From Streptococcus suis (GTDB lineage: Bacteria > Bacillota > Bacilli > Lactobacillales > Streptococcaceae): a DNA stretch of 64,000 nt. Location of the stretch: positions 1,984,001 through 2,048,000 of the forward strand of contig NZ_LR738724.1 of assembly GCF_902702775.1 (NCBI RefSeq). The letters run 5' to 3'. The position numbers and the translations under genes are program-made. Shown piece after piece: positions 52,970-62,139 of the stretch; position 1 is the first letter of the stretch, and each line of letters starts with the position of its first letter. The notes beneath the pieces are model-generated. The model saw only the letters and a program-made list of their open reading frames with translations, was not told the origin of the DNA and did no database searches.

Positions 52970-54673
52970 AGCCTCCTTTCCTTTCTGTGTTTCGTAAATT
53001 TCTCGGTAGACGTCATTTGTCGCTACCAATTCTGCGTGTGTTCCCTGACCAATCAAGCGACCTTCATCAAGAACCAATATCTTATCAGCTTTGACAACAG
53101 AAGAAATCTTCTGAGCAACGATGACCGTCGTTGTCCCCTTCAAGTCATGGTTGAGGGCCTCTTGGACCAGCTTCTCAGACTTGGCATCCAGGGCTGATGT
53201 CGAATCATCTAGCACCAAGACTTTAGGATCACTAATCACCCCACGCGCAATGGACATCCGCTGTTTCTGACCACCTGAGAAGTTATTTCCACGTTCTTCT
53301 ACTTGGCTCTCATAGGTATCATCCAAGCGGTCGATAAATTCTTTGGCTTGGGCAATACCTGCGGCCCGCTCCAAACGTTCCAAATCTGCACCAGGTGCAC
53401 CTTGACGCAGGTTGTCTGCAATGGTCCCTGAGAAGAGAATAGCTTTTTGCAAAACGATAGACACTGTATCTCTCAAGGTTTCCTGACTGATGTCTCTCAA
53501 ATCACGACCGCCAATTGACACAGTCCCTTCCTGTGGATCAAACAAACGCGGAATGAGCTGAGCTAGTGTTGATTTACCCGCACCCGTTGCACCGACCACA
53601 CCGACCATCTGACCAGACTCAATCTCAAAGGAGATATTTTTCAAGGTCGGCTCGGTATCATGCGGATAGGTGAAGCTGACATTGTCAAAGACAATCCGTC
53701 CATCCAAGTCCTCTTTTGCACCTTCTTTAAAGGTCATCGCTGGCTCTGTATCTAAAACCTCACTCAAACGTTTAATGGAAATAGCAGCACGTGAAGCCTG
53801 CATCCCCATAAAGCTAGTCATGATAATGGCAAACATGATTTGCATGAGATAGCTCATAAAGGAAGTAAAGCCCCCAACTGCTTCGATATTAGTGTCTAAC
53901 ATCCCTGAAACGAGATAAAGCGACACAAAAATCGCCATGTAGGAGATAAACATCATCAAAGGTTGCAAGATAGAAAAACCATAACCAATAAAGAGGTTAA
54001 GATCCAAAAGCTCATTGGATACTTCTTTAAATTTAGCGTATTGATTCTTCTCCTGTACAAAGGACTTAACCACACGAATCCCACGGAGGTTTTCCTTTGC
54101 AATGCTGTTCATCCTGTCCATCAGGGACTGGAATTTACCAAAGCGCGGTCCCATCAAGCCCATCACGACTGCCATGATTCCCATGATGATGATGACCATG
54201 AGCACGATAATCCACCAAAGTTCTGGCAAAGTGCGCACTGCCATGATAAAGGCACCAACAAAGAGCAGAGGTACCCGCATCAAGATCGTAAAGAGCATCA
54301 TGACAAGGTTCTGAATTTGGTTGACGTCGTTGGTCATACGAACCACCAAATTCCCTGCGTTAAATTCCTCTACATTGGCATAAGAAAAGCTCTGAATTTT
54401 TCGAAAGGTCTTCTCACGAATATCCGCAGATACTCCCTGAGAAATCTTAGCTGCCATGATTGTATTTGTCAGACCAGCCAAGAGACCGATTCCCGCAATC
54501 AGCAAGAGGAACTTACCGACACGGACAATTTCTTCCTTATCATTGGCCAAGACAGCAGTCAATACATCCTGTAAATAACTAGGTTGCATCAAGGTCGTTG
54601 CTACGACAATAGACGTCAACAAGACCGATGCCAAGGCATACCATTTGTAACGTAAAATGGCTTCTTTAAACAT
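52967..54673 (-). CDS. ABC exporter half-transporter, first gene of MarR operon
   Basis: Half-transporter of 568 residues with six membrane segments (about 12-310) and an ATPase domain with Walker A GATGAGKST, signature FSGGQKQR and Walker B VLVLDDSTSALD. The Walker B is followed by Asp, not Glu, so this is likely the non-catalytic site; the partner has the Glu but a degenerate signature, complementary as in known heterodimers. Start overlaps marR by eight bases. Confidence 0.88.
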   Translation of the reverse strand: MFKEAILRYKWYALASVLLTSIVVATTLMQPSYLQDVLTAVLANDKEEIVRVGKFLLLIAGIGLLAGLTNTIMAAKISQGVSADIREKTFRKIQSFSYANVEEFNAGNLVVRMTNDVNQIQNLVMMLFTILMRVPLLFVGAFIMAVRTLPELWWIIVLMVIIIMGIMAVVMGLMGPRFGKFQSLMDRMNSIAKENLRGIRVVKSFVQEKNQYAKFKEVSNELLDLNLFIGYGFSILQPLMMFISYMAIFVSLYLVSGMLDTNIEAVGGFTSFMSYLMQIMFAIIMTSFMGMQASRAAISIKRLSEVLDTEPAMTFKEGAKEDLDGRIVFDNVSFTYPHDTEPTLKNISFEIESGQMVGVVGATGAGKSTLAQLIPRLFDPQEGTVSIGGRDLRDISQETLRDTVSIVLQKAILFSGTIADNLRQGAPGADLERLERAAGIAQAKEFIDRLDDTYESQVEERGNNFSGGQKQRMSIARGVISDPKVLVLDDSTSALDAKSEKLVQEALNHDLKGTTTVIVAQKISSVVKADKILVLDEGRLIGQGTHAELVATNDVYREIYETQKGKEA

Positions 54674-55115
54674 GATTCTTCTCCTTATAGTGTTGAATAT
54701 TTTCTTTTAATTGATCGGCCACCTGTCTGATCAAATCAAATTCTTCCTTTTGAATACCTCGAAAGAGAGAATGGTGCATCTCCTCATGGAAGGATTTTAG
54801 GTGACAAATCTTGCTCCGACCTTTCTCTGTCAAGACCAACTGCTTATAGCGTCTGTCAAACTGAGAAGGTAAAACCCGAATAAAGTCATTTTTCTCCATT
54901 CGCTTAACTAGATTGCTGGCAACGGATTTGGAAATCCTCAACTCCGCTTCAATGTCTTTGACAAAGGTTTCAACTTCAGACCGTTCTGCTATGAAACGCA
55001 GAGCCCATCCCTGTGGTCCAGCTAGGTGCTCCACATCATATTCCTTTGCAATGGTTTCACTGATTTGTTCAATCTGATTTAATAAATTCCGAAAATCTGC
55101 AATAGTATGTCCCAT
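54666..55115 (-). CDS. MarR-family regulator of the ABC exporter
   Basis: Winged-helix repressor of 149 residues. The recognition part reads AELRISKSVASNLVKRMEKN and the wing LPSQFDRRYKQLVLTEKGRS (about 65-110). It heads an operon with the two ABC half-transporters. The promoter is covered by palindromes made of repeated AGTTCT half-sites, so autorepression is likely. The ligand is unknown. Confidence 0.9.
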   Translation of the reverse strand: MGHTIADFRNLLNQIEQISETIAKEYDVEHLAGPQGWALRFIAERSEVETFVKDIEAELRISKSVASNLVKRMEKNDFIRVLPSQFDRRYKQLVLTEKGRSKICHLKSFHEEMHHSLFRGIQKEEFDLIRQVADQLKENIQHYKEKNHV

Positions 55116-55146
55116 AATAGCTCCTTTCTACGAAAATAATTACCAT

Positions 55147-55182
55147 GAGAACTATTATAGTTCTCTTAAGAACTATTGTCAA
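55147..55182 (-). promoter_or_regulatory. marR-ABC promoter and operator
   Basis: TTGACA (55177-55182), 17 bases, TATAAT (55154-55159) on the minus strand. A perfect 19-base palindrome GAGAACTATTATAGTTCTC (55147-55165) covers the -10, and AGTTCT/AGAACT (55159-55174) fills the spacer, sharing one half-site. This makes three half-sites in a row. Confidence 0.85.
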
Positions 55183-55336
55183 TTATTCCGTTTGCTCTTT
55201 TCTGAAAATATTTTGTTGTTTCAGCACCATTACTTACTCGAAAACTATAATATATATACTACATAACTTATATAAGATTTTATGTATCAATTATGGTATA
55301 ATATTTCTAAATTACACCAACTAGAAAGGATTTTTC

Positions 55337-56353
55337 ATGACCAAACAAACCATTGCCATCTTGGGACCCGGTTCATGGGGCACCGCCCTAGGACAAGTTC
55401 TCAACGACAACGGTCATACTGTCCGTATTTGGGGAAATGTCCCCGAACAAATCGACGAAATCAATAAAGAACATACAAATAAGCGCTATTTCAAGGATGT
55501 TATCCTAGATGAAAACATCAAGGGCTATAAGGATTTGACTGAAGCCTTGGACGGTGTTGACGCTATTCTTTTCGTTGTACCAACCAAGGTAACACGTCTC
55601 GTTGCCAAGCAAGTCGCACAAGCTCTCAAACACAAGGTAGTTGTCATGCACGCTTCAAAAGGCTTAGAGCCTGATAGTCACAAGCGCTTGTCTGAGGTAC
55701 TGGAGGAAGAAATTCCTGCTGAACTCCGTTCTGAAATCGTCGTGGTTTCAGGGCCAAGTCATGCAGAAGAGACTATCGTCCGTGATTTGACCTTGATTTC
55801 TGCAGCTTCAAAAGACTTGGAAACAGCCAGCTACGTCCAAAATCTTTTCAGCAACCACTACTTCCGACTTTATACAAATAATGATGTCATCGGTGTAGAA
55901 ACAGCAGGTGCCCTTAAAAATATTATTGCTGTCGGCGCTGGCGCTTTACACGGACTTGGTTATGGTGATAATGCCAAGGCAGCTATTATCGCTCGCGGTT
56001 TGACAGAAATCACACGTCTAGGCGTTGCTATGGGCGCAAATCCTCTGACTTACAGCGGTCTTTCTGGTGTTGGTGATTTGATTGTTACCGGTACATCTGT
56101 CCACTCCCGCAACTGGAGAGCTGGAGATCAGCTCGGTCGCGGTGAAAAACTCGAAGATGTAGAACACAATATGGGAATGGTGATTGAAGGTATTTCAACA
56201 ACTAAGGCAGCCTATGAGTTGGCTCAAGAATTAGATGTTTACATGCCTATTACCCAAGCCATCTACAAGGTCATCTACCAAGGTGCGGGTATTGAAGATG
56301 CCATCAAAGAAATCATGACGGGTGAATTCCGCCATGAAAATGAATGGCATTGA
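55337..56353 (+). CDS. gpsA: Glycerol-3-phosphate dehydrogenase (NAD(P)+)
   Basis: Makes sn-glycerol-3-phosphate for lipids and teichoic acids; 338 residues. [15 protein letters not shown] is the nucleotide-binding loop, and [20 protein letters not shown] near 196 the catalytic region. AGAAAGGA precedes the ATG. An extended -10 (TGGTATAAT near 55293) lies upstream. Confidence 0.96.
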   Translation: MTKQTIAILGPGSWGTALGQVLNDNGHTVRIWGNVPEQIDEINKEHTNKRYFKDVILDENIKGYKDLTEALDGVDAILFVVPTKVTRLVAKQVAQALKHKVVVMHASKGLEPDSHKRLSEVLEEEIPAELRSEIVVVSGPSHAEETIVRDLTLISAASKDLETASYVQNLFSNHYFRLYTNNDVIGVETAGALKNIIAVGAGALHGLGYGDNAKAAIIARGLTEITRLGVAMGANPLTYSGLSGVGDLIVTGTSVHSRNWRAGDQLGRGEKLEDVEHNMGMVIEGISTTKAAYELAQELDVYMPITQAIYKVIYQGAGIEDAIKEIMTGEFRHENEWH

Positions 56354-56398
56354 TTCTTATTAAACACAAAAAAATAAATTATAAAGGATTACATACTT

Positions 56399-57298
56399 AT
56401 GAAAAAAGTTAGAAAAGCCGTTATCCCAGCTGCAGGTTTGGGAACACGTTTCTTGCCTGCTACTAAGGCTCTTGCCAAAGAAATGTTGCCAATCGTTGAC
56501 AAGCCAACCATCCAATTTATCGTTGAAGAAGCCCTCCGTTCGGGTATTGAAGATATTTTGGTGGTCACTGGTAAGTCAAAACGTTCTATCGAAGATCACT
56601 TTGATTCAAACTTTGAATTGGAATACAACCTCAAAGAAAAAGGCAAAAATGACTTGTTGAAACTGGTTGATGAGACAACAGGCATTCGACTACACTTCAT
56701 TCGTCAAAGCCATCCACGTGGACTTGGTGATGCCGTTCTTCAAGCTAAAGCATTTGTCGGGAATGAGCCTTTTGTTGTCATGCTCGGCGATGACTTGATG
56801 GACATCACAGATACAAAAGCTGTCCCATTGACCAAGCAACTCATGAACGACTATGAAAAAACACATGCTTCAACCATTGCTGTTATGCCTGTTCCTCATG
56901 AAGAAGTTTCTGCATACGGTGTTATCGCTCCACAAGGTGAAGGTGTCAACGGTCTCTATAGTGTGGAAACCTTTGTGGAAAAACCAAAACCAGAAGATGC
57001 TCCTTCTGACCTTGCTATTATCGGACGCTACTTACTCACTCCTGAAATCTTTGAGATTTTAGAAAACCAAAAACCAGGTGCCGGGAACGAGATTCAATTG
57101 ACAGATGCCATTGATACTCTGAACAAAACGCAACGTGTTTTCGCTCGTGAATTCAAAGGTAACCGTTACGATGTTGGGGATAAGTTCGGTTTCATGAAAA
57201 CTTCTATCGACTACGCCCTCCAACACCCTCAAGTAAAAGATGATTTGAAACAATATTTGATCAATCTTGGTAAAAAATTAGATACAAAGAAAAACTAG
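56399..57298 (+). CDS. galU: UTP--glucose-1-phosphate uridylyltransferase
   Basis: Makes UDP-glucose for capsule and glycolipids; 299 residues. [20 protein letters not shown] is the nucleotide-binding motif, [20 protein letters not shown] near 190 is conserved. It lies 45 bases behind gpsA, the common streptococcal pair. Confidence 0.97.
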   Translation: MKKVRKAVIPAAGLGTRFLPATKALAKEMLPIVDKPTIQFIVEEALRSGIEDILVVTGKSKRSIEDHFDSNFELEYNLKEKGKNDLLKLVDETTGIRLHFIRQSHPRGLGDAVLQAKAFVGNEPFVVMLGDDLMDITDTKAVPLTKQLMNDYEKTHASTIAVMPVPHEEVSAYGVIAPQGEGVNGLYSVETFVEKPKPEDAPSDLAIIGRYLLTPEIFEILENQKPGAGNEIQLTDAIDTLNKTQRVFAREFKGNRYDVGDKFGFMKTSIDYALQHPQVKDDLKQYLINLGKKLDTKKN

Positions 57299-57315
57299 CA
57301 ATCGCTAGTTTTTTT
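57291..57315 (+). terminator. Terminator of gpsA-galU
   Basis: ACTAGC and GCTAGT enclose AATC, followed by seven T. It overlaps the galU stop and the end of the convergent rhomboid gene is two bases away. Confidence 0.9.
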
Positions 57316-57316
57316 C

Positions 57317-57994
57317 TTATATCAAATAGAATATCCCTAGTAGAAAAACAATCAAGCTCATATAGCCAATGAAGCTGAAAAAAATCTGTCTTCCTGTAAA
57401 GAGATCCTTTTCCACAAGAGGTGGAAGGAAAATCACAACCAAGCATCCTCCAATAGCTCCTCCAATATGTCCTGCCATACTAATGGTTGGATTAAAAAGT
57501 CCCAAGACCAAGTTCAATCCCAAAAGGACCATATAACGTTGACCGAGAACCTGTAGATAAGGGCTACGACTAAATTTTCTCAAAAGAGCCATGGCTGCAA
57601 ATAGACCAAAGAGCGAGGTCGACGCACCTGCGCCAACTACATCTGGTGTAAAGAAGAGAACAAAAAGGTTCCCCATTATCCCAGACAAGAGATAGAGGAG
57701 AAAGAAGCGCCGTGACCCAAACAGTCCTTCTAATTGATAACCCAAACCAAGCAAGGTAATGCTGTTAAAGATAAAATGTTCCCAACCAATGTGGACAAAG
57801 ATAGGAGAAATCAAGCGCCACAACTGAGTCGGATCATAACGTACCACTTGGCCATACATACCACCGAATTCAAAAATCGTATAGGCTGTAGTGGTCTGCC
57901 CAAATCGAAATATTTGTATCAAAAGAAAAACAAGAGCCGTGACTGCCAACAAGGCATTGGTCACAGGATAGCGCTTATCAAAAAAGTTCTTCAA
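57317..57994 (-). CDS. Rhomboid-family intramembrane serine protease
   Basis: Six-helix membrane protease of 225 residues. The catalytic Ser is in GAGASTSLFG near 128 and the His in AGHIGGAIGG near 180; HIGWEHFIFNSITLLGLG near 68 carries the conserved HxxxN-type region. Its start overlaps the cyclo-ligase gene by 17 bases, the arrangement seen in other streptococci. Confidence 0.92.
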   Translation of the reverse strand: MKNFFDKRYPVTNALLAVTALVFLLIQIFRFGQTTTAYTIFEFGGMYGQVVRYDPTQLWRLISPIFVHIGWEHFIFNSITLLGLGYQLEGLFGSRRFFLLYLLSGIMGNLFVLFFTPDVVGAGASTSLFGLFAAMALLRKFSRSPYLQVLGQRYMVLLGLNLVLGLFNPTISMAGHIGGAIGGCLVVIFLPPLVEKDLFTGRQIFFSFIGYMSLIVFLLGIFYLI

Positions 57995-58520
57995 AAATCA
58001 ACAACTCCTTTACTGGAATATCAAATACATCTGGTTCAAAATCATAGACTTGAAAGTCTGCCAAGGTCGATACCGTCTCTCCCTGATAATCTGCTAGGTA
58101 GCGATCATAAAAACCACCTCCATAGCCCACTCGAAAACCCGCTTGATTCCAAGCTAAACCAGGAACATGGATCAACTTAACCACAGACTTATCCACAGGT
58201 TGTGAATAAGTACCAGGTTCCCAAACTCCAAACCTAGATTTCACCAAATCATCAGGATTATATTCTACAAAATCCATACGACCTTGTGAATAGGTCTTAG
58301 GGATGAAAATCTGCTTGCCATCCTTTTGAGCCTGCTCAATCAGGTAAGAAGTGTCAAACTCATGGGGCATGGAAAGGTAGGTCCCAAGCGACTTTGAGCA
58401 CTTATAGGTGTCAGATAAAAGGAGCATTTCTGTTAGTTGCTGACTCCATCTTGCTCGCTGGCTACTAGTCAGGGCTTTCAATCTCTGCAAGACCTCTTGC
58501 CGAATTTCTTTTTTATCCAC
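57978..58520 (-). CDS. 5-formyltetrahydrofolate cyclo-ligase
   Basis: Converts 5-formyl-THF to 5,10-methenyl-THF with ATP; 180 residues. RVGYGGGFYDRYLADY near 131 is the family signature, and KKEIRQEVLQRLKALTSSQR the usual N-terminus. Coupled with the rhomboid gene. Confidence 0.94.
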   Translation of the reverse strand: MDKKEIRQEVLQRLKALTSSQRARWSQQLTEMLLLSDTYKCSKSLGTYLSMPHEFDTSYLIEQAQKDGKQIFIPKTYSQGRMDFVEYNPDDLVKSRFGVWEPGTYSQPVDKSVVKLIHVPGLAWNQAGFRVGYGGGFYDRYLADYQGETVSTLADFQVYDFEPDVFDIPVKELLIFEELF

Positions 58521-58561
58521 AGAAACTCCTTTCTTTTCAGAAAAAGACTGGAAAACCCAGT

Positions 58562-59689
58562 CTAGTTTGCTTTCATTTTCAAAAAATCACTCAACTTATC
58601 CACAGCAAAGGGAAGAACTTCCTCTTTGGGGCTGAGACGAGGATTGTGAAGCGGATAAGGCGTATCCACACCCAACCAGAACATAACACCTGGAACCTTG
58701 TTGAGAAGGTAGCCGAAGTCCTCTCCCGTCATGGCAGGTGGACAGTCAATCATCTCCACACCATCAACCTGTTCAAAATAAGTCATTAGTTCATCAGCCA
58801 GCTGGGGATTGTTCTCCACAGGCAGATAGCCGCTTGGATTGAGCTCGATCTCCAAGTCCACTCCAAAGGACAAGGCAATCCCTTCTGCCACTTCCCGCAC
58901 CCGTTTTTGCACCAAGAGGCTCATGTTCTGAGTCAGAGCCCGAATGGTGCCGTGCAAAAAGGCCGTTTCAGCAATGACATTGTTGGTCGTGCCTGCGTGC
59001 ATAGAGCCGAAGGTCACCACAGCCCCCTCGATTGGATCGACATTGCGGCTGACCACCGACTGCACCTGGGTCACAAAGTAGCTGGCTGCCACCAAGGCGT
59101 CATTGGCGGTATGGGGAAATGCTGCGTGGCCACCCTTTCCTGTAAACCGTATCTTGACTTCACAGGTCCCAGCAAAGAGGGTCGCACGGTTGGTGGCTAT
59201 TTGACCGACTTTGAGGTCTGGTCGGACATGGAGCCCATAAAATTCATCTGGCAACCAATCCCCAAAGGCACCCGCTTCATACATAAGCATGCCACCTGCT
59301 AGGTTTTCCTCCGCAGGCTGAAACAAGAAGAGAAGGTTGTTTCTCGGTTGCTGCTCTGCCATTTTCTCCAAAAGCCCCAGGGCAATGGTCATGTGGAAAT
59401 CATGTCCGCAAGCGTGCATCCGGTCTGGGTGGAGGGACTTGAAGTCCAGGCCCGTCTCCTCCACGATCGGCAAGCCGTCAATATCTGCCCGCCAACCAAT
59501 CGTTTTTTCAGGAGCAGAACCTGTCAGATAGACCAGGATACCTGTCTTCCATGTACGGACTTGGGCAAAAGAGCAATCTTCCAGCAAGTTCTCAATAGTT
59601 TCCATAAGAAAGGCGTGGGTCTTGAACTCCTCCATGCCCAGCTCTGGAATCTGGTGGAGGGACCGGCGTGTCGCGATTAAATCTAGCAT
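58562..59689 (-). CDS. N-acetyldiaminopimelate deacetylase (M20D)
   Basis: Metallopeptidase-family deacetylase of 375 residues in the acetyl branch of lysine/diaminopimelate synthesis. [16 protein letters not shown] near 64 and [14 protein letters not shown] near 92 hold metal ligands, [10 protein letters not shown] the catalytic Glu, and [15 protein letters not shown] near 315 is conserved. It follows dapH by nine bases, which supports this role over a general aminoacylase. Confidence 0.9.
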   Translation of the reverse strand: MLDLIATRRSLHQIPELGMEEFKTHAFLMETIENLLEDCSFAQVRTWKTGILVYLTGSAPEKTIGWRADIDGLPIVEETGLDFKSLHPDRMHACGHDFHMTIALGLLEKMAEQQPRNNLLFLFQPAEENLAGGMLMYEAGAFGDWLPDEFYGLHVRPDLKVGQIATNRATLFAGTCEVKIRFTGKGGHAAFPHTANDALVAASYFVTQVQSVVSRNVDPIEGAVVTFGSMHAGTTNNVIAETAFLHGTIRALTQNMSLLVQKRVREVAEGIALSFGVDLEIELNPSGYLPVENNPQLADELMTYFEQVDGVEMIDCPPAMTGEDFGYLLNKVPGVMFWLGVDTPYPLHNPRLSPKEEVLPFAVDKLSDFLKMKAN

Positions 59690-59698
59690 AGCTACCTC

Positions 59699-60397
59699 TT
59701 AGAGTGTCCGCAAAGCCTCTTCCAAGGCTGTTTTTTGTTGGGTTTGAGCGTCGATTTCCTTGATGATGCGGGCTGGCACACCTGCCACCACAACATTTTC
59801 AGGGACGTCTTGGGTCACAATAGCACCCGCCGCGACAACAGAGCCGCTACCGATTTGCACTCCTTCGATGACAACGGCATTGGCACCGACCAAAACATTG
59901 TCGCCAACACGCACTGGCTCAGCCGAAGCTGGCTCGATAACACCTGCAAGAACCGCTCCTGCACCGATGTGGCTGTTTTTACCAACCGTCGCACGACCAC
60001 CAAGGATAGCACCCATGTCAATCATAGTACCTGAACCGATTTCCGCACCGATGTTAATCACCGCCCCCATCATGATAACGGCATTATCGCCAATGGTCAC
60101 TTGGTCGCGGATAATGGCACCTGGCTCGATACGGGCATTGATATTACGCTTGTCCAGCAAAGGCACAGCCGAATTGCGGCCGTCTTGCTCAACCACGTAG
60201 TCTACATTTTCAGTCAAGTTTGCCAAAAGTGCCTCGACATCCTTCCAGTCACCGAAGAGGACATTGCCAAGCTTTGTTACCTCAGCAGGAACAGGCCCAG
60301 CCAATTCACCTTCAAATGTCACCTTAACAGTCGTTTTTTTCACAGCATTACCGATAAAGGCAATGATTTCTTGTGCAGTCATTTTTTGTGCAGTCAT
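59699..60397 (-). CDS. dapH: Tetrahydrodipicolinate N-acetyltransferase
   Basis: Acetylates tetrahydrodipicolinate; 232 residues. An N-terminal domain (about 1-85) precedes a left-handed beta-helix of hexapeptide repeats ([54 protein letters not shown]). The first ten codons are a near-perfect duplication, MTAQK then MTAQE, so two start codons 15 bases apart are available. Operon with the deacetylase. Confidence 0.93.
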   Translation of the reverse strand: MTAQKMTAQEIIAFIGNAVKKTTVKVTFEGELAGPVPAEVTKLGNVLFGDWKDVEALLANLTENVDYVVEQDGRNSAVPLLDKRNINARIEPGAIIRDQVTIGDNAVIMMGAVINIGAEIGSGTMIDMGAILGGRATVGKNSHIGAGAVLAGVIEPASAEPVRVGDNVLVGANAVVIEGVQIGSGSVVAAGAIVTQDVPENVVVAGVPARIIKEIDAQTQQKTALEEALRTL

Positions 60398-60475
60398 AAT
60401 GATTCCAATCTAAAAATAATATTTTTTCTATTATATCAAAATTTTCTGAAAATTTGGGAAGAAATGCAAAAAAAT

Positions 60476-60498
60476 GAAAAAGAGGCTAAGTTAGCCTC
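60476..60498 (-). terminator. Terminator of the lipoprotein gene
   Basis: GAGGCTAA and TTAGCCTC separated by one base (larger effective loop), then TTTTTC on the minus strand. Confidence 0.75.
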
Positions 60499-60504
60499 CT
60501 AAAG

Positions 60505-61029
60505 TTATTGTGGTAAATCAAATTTTACAATTGCTGGTTTTATATCTGTACTAAACTGGAACCCTGGTTTAACCTCTAACTCAGAAGTTCCCTCTTCGTT
60601 TACTGCAAAGGCGGTTGTTGCGCCTTCTATACTTCTACCAGGTGCGATTGTTTCGAGTATTGTTCCAACTGGGTAGCCTTCAGTCACTTTATTGTTTACA
60701 TACAAATCCATATCTTCACCGACAACATAATCTTTATCAGTCAAGTTAGTGACATTATAGGTTACCAAAAGTACTTTATTCGCAACAATATCGCTCACTT
60801 CATTTCGTTCGTCAGTCCATGCAATATTCGTAATTGTAATTTCTGCTACATCTTTAAATACAATTGTATCTCCTACCTTGTAGCTTGTACTAGTTGCTTG
60901 TTCAGAACTAGACTGCGCAACACTGCCAGAAGTATCCGTAGCTTCTTTTTTACTTGGTTCAGTAGTAGAACACGCAGCAAGTGCAAACACTGACAGTACA
61001 GTCAAAGTTAGGAAAGTAAGTTTTTTCAT
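60505..61029 (-). CDS. DUF4352/DUF5067-like lipoprotein
   Basis: Surface lipoprotein of 174 residues. Signal MKKLTFLTLTVLSVFALAAC ends at the lipobox Cys20, followed by a Ser/Thr-rich linker (about 21-50) and a beta-rich domain (VGDTIVFKDVAEITITNIAW; KVLLVTYNVTNLTDKDYVVG) that resembles the Ig-like DUF4352/DUF5067 group. Function unknown. GGAGG precedes the ATG at 61029. Its promoter contains a dinucleotide repeat. Confidence 0.8.
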   Translation of the reverse strand: MKKLTFLTLTVLSVFALAACSTTEPSKKEATDTSGSVAQSSSEQATSTSYKVGDTIVFKDVAEITITNIAWTDERNEVSDIVANKVLLVTYNVTNLTDKDYVVGEDMDLYVNNKVTEGYPVGTILETIAPGRSIEGATTAFAVNEEGTSELEVKPGFQFSTDIKPAIVKFDLPQ

Positions 61030-61059
61030 ATAAACCTCCAAAAAATGTTTTACACTACC

Positions 61060-61090
61060 ATTATATATATATATATATATGCGTTGTCAA
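61060..61090 (-). promoter_or_regulatory. Lipoprotein promoter with a (TA)n tract in the spacer
   Basis: TTGACA (61085-61090) and TATAAT (61060-61065) on the minus strand are 19 bases apart. The spacer and the -10 are made almost wholly of TA repeats (61062-61080), so repeat-number changes alter spacing by two bases per step. Confidence 0.75.
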
Positions 61091-61141
61091 GTATAAAAAT
61101 AAAAAAATTAGAAGTTTTACCTCCTAATTTTCAATCATTAT

Positions 61142-61882
61142 CTAATCTTCAATTTCTTTTCTCGGATTGACATATCCGACGATGTAATCCTGTACCAGAC
61201 CCGTATCATCCAGTACAATCCCATGGAGAACTCCGCCGTAAACAGCTCCTCCGTCAATTCCCATTTTCCCATCTGGACTGGTCCAGATTTGACTAATGCG
61301 AAGTTGAGTTTGAAAGAGGTTATACACAGGTGTATGTCCAAAGACAATTATTTTTCCTGTGGTATTTTCAGCCTCATGGAAAGGGGTGCGTAACCAAACC
61401 TTATCATGATTATTGGTTTCACGCCAATCTGGTAAGGTCAAATCAACTCCTGCATGGACGAAGATATAGCGCTCAGTCTCCATATGATAGGGGCAAGATT
61501 TGACAAAATCAATCAGGTCCTCATATTGTTCCATCACTGTATTGGCATCCACCAGGCCATCTACCGGTGCATCCAAGGGACGCCCCAGCAAGGAATTGAT
61601 GGTCGTATCTCCACCATTTCTCCGATAGTGATCGTAGCGGTCCAAGGGGTCACGTAGCCAAGCCAAAAACATTCGTTCATGATTCCCAGTCAGGCAGATA
61701 GCACCTTTTTCTCGGACTAATTGCCAAACCAACTCTAGACAAGCCTTTGAATTTTCTCCACGGTCAATTAAATCCCCAAGAAAAATCAGCTGTTGTCGCT
61801 CTTCATCCCATTTCTTCAAAATATCAAGTAGCAGTTCAAATTTTCCATGGACATCACCGATTACAAAAAAATCTTTTTTCAT
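61142..61882 (-). CDS. Metallophosphoesterase (PPP/ApaH-like)
   Basis: Calcineurin-like phosphatase of 246 residues. Metal-binding motifs are complete: GDVHGKFELL (8-17), GDLIDRGENS near 36, GNHERMFLAW near 66, then HAGVDL and GHTPVYN. Members hydrolyse phosphoserine/threonine or Ap4A; choice not possible here. Confidence 0.88.
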   Translation of the reverse strand: MKKDFFVIGDVHGKFELLLDILKKWDEERQQLIFLGDLIDRGENSKACLELVWQLVREKGAICLTGNHERMFLAWLRDPLDRYDHYRRNGGDTTINSLLGRPLDAPVDGLVDANTVMEQYEDLIDFVKSCPYHMETERYIFVHAGVDLTLPDWRETNNHDKVWLRTPFHEAENTTGKIIVFGHTPVYNLFQTQLRISQIWTSPDGKMGIDGGAVYGGVLHGIVLDDTGLVQDYIVGYVNPRKEIED

Positions 61883-62055
61883 ATCATCTCCGCCTACTTT
61901 CTATCTCCTTCACCTTATTGAACCGAAATAAGGGAGCGGAAAAGAATTCGACTAGTCAAAAAAGAGTCCCCCTCACTTCCAAACATGTAGGTTCGGCTTC
62001 TGTGGTCACTTTCTAGTTTTAGGGTGACCAGCTCACTCCACTGGATCGTTAAACC

Positions 62056-62126
62056 CAATCAACCACTACGCTGAGATGTTGACACGAACTCTGAGAAGTG
62101 GCTTTGGACTTTTTTCCCAGCCTCTT
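62056..62126. repeat. Copy B of the intergenic repeat (first copy near 9108)
   Basis: CAATCAACCACTACGCTGAG, then AGATGTTGAC, GAAGTGG and CCCAGCCTCT, matching 9108-9180 block by block. The rest of the 61883-62139 gap holds no gene. Confidence 0.7.
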
Positions 62127-62139
62127 CTAAAACGATTGA

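Noticed and set aside
52753..53016. 87-codon minus-strand ORF across the ABC intercistronic gap
   Set aside because: Overlaps both ABC genes in another frame and spans the inverted-repeat element; no domain.
53963..54574. 203-codon plus-strand ORF
   Set aside because: Antisense to the first ABC gene; His-rich low-complexity product typical of shadow frames.
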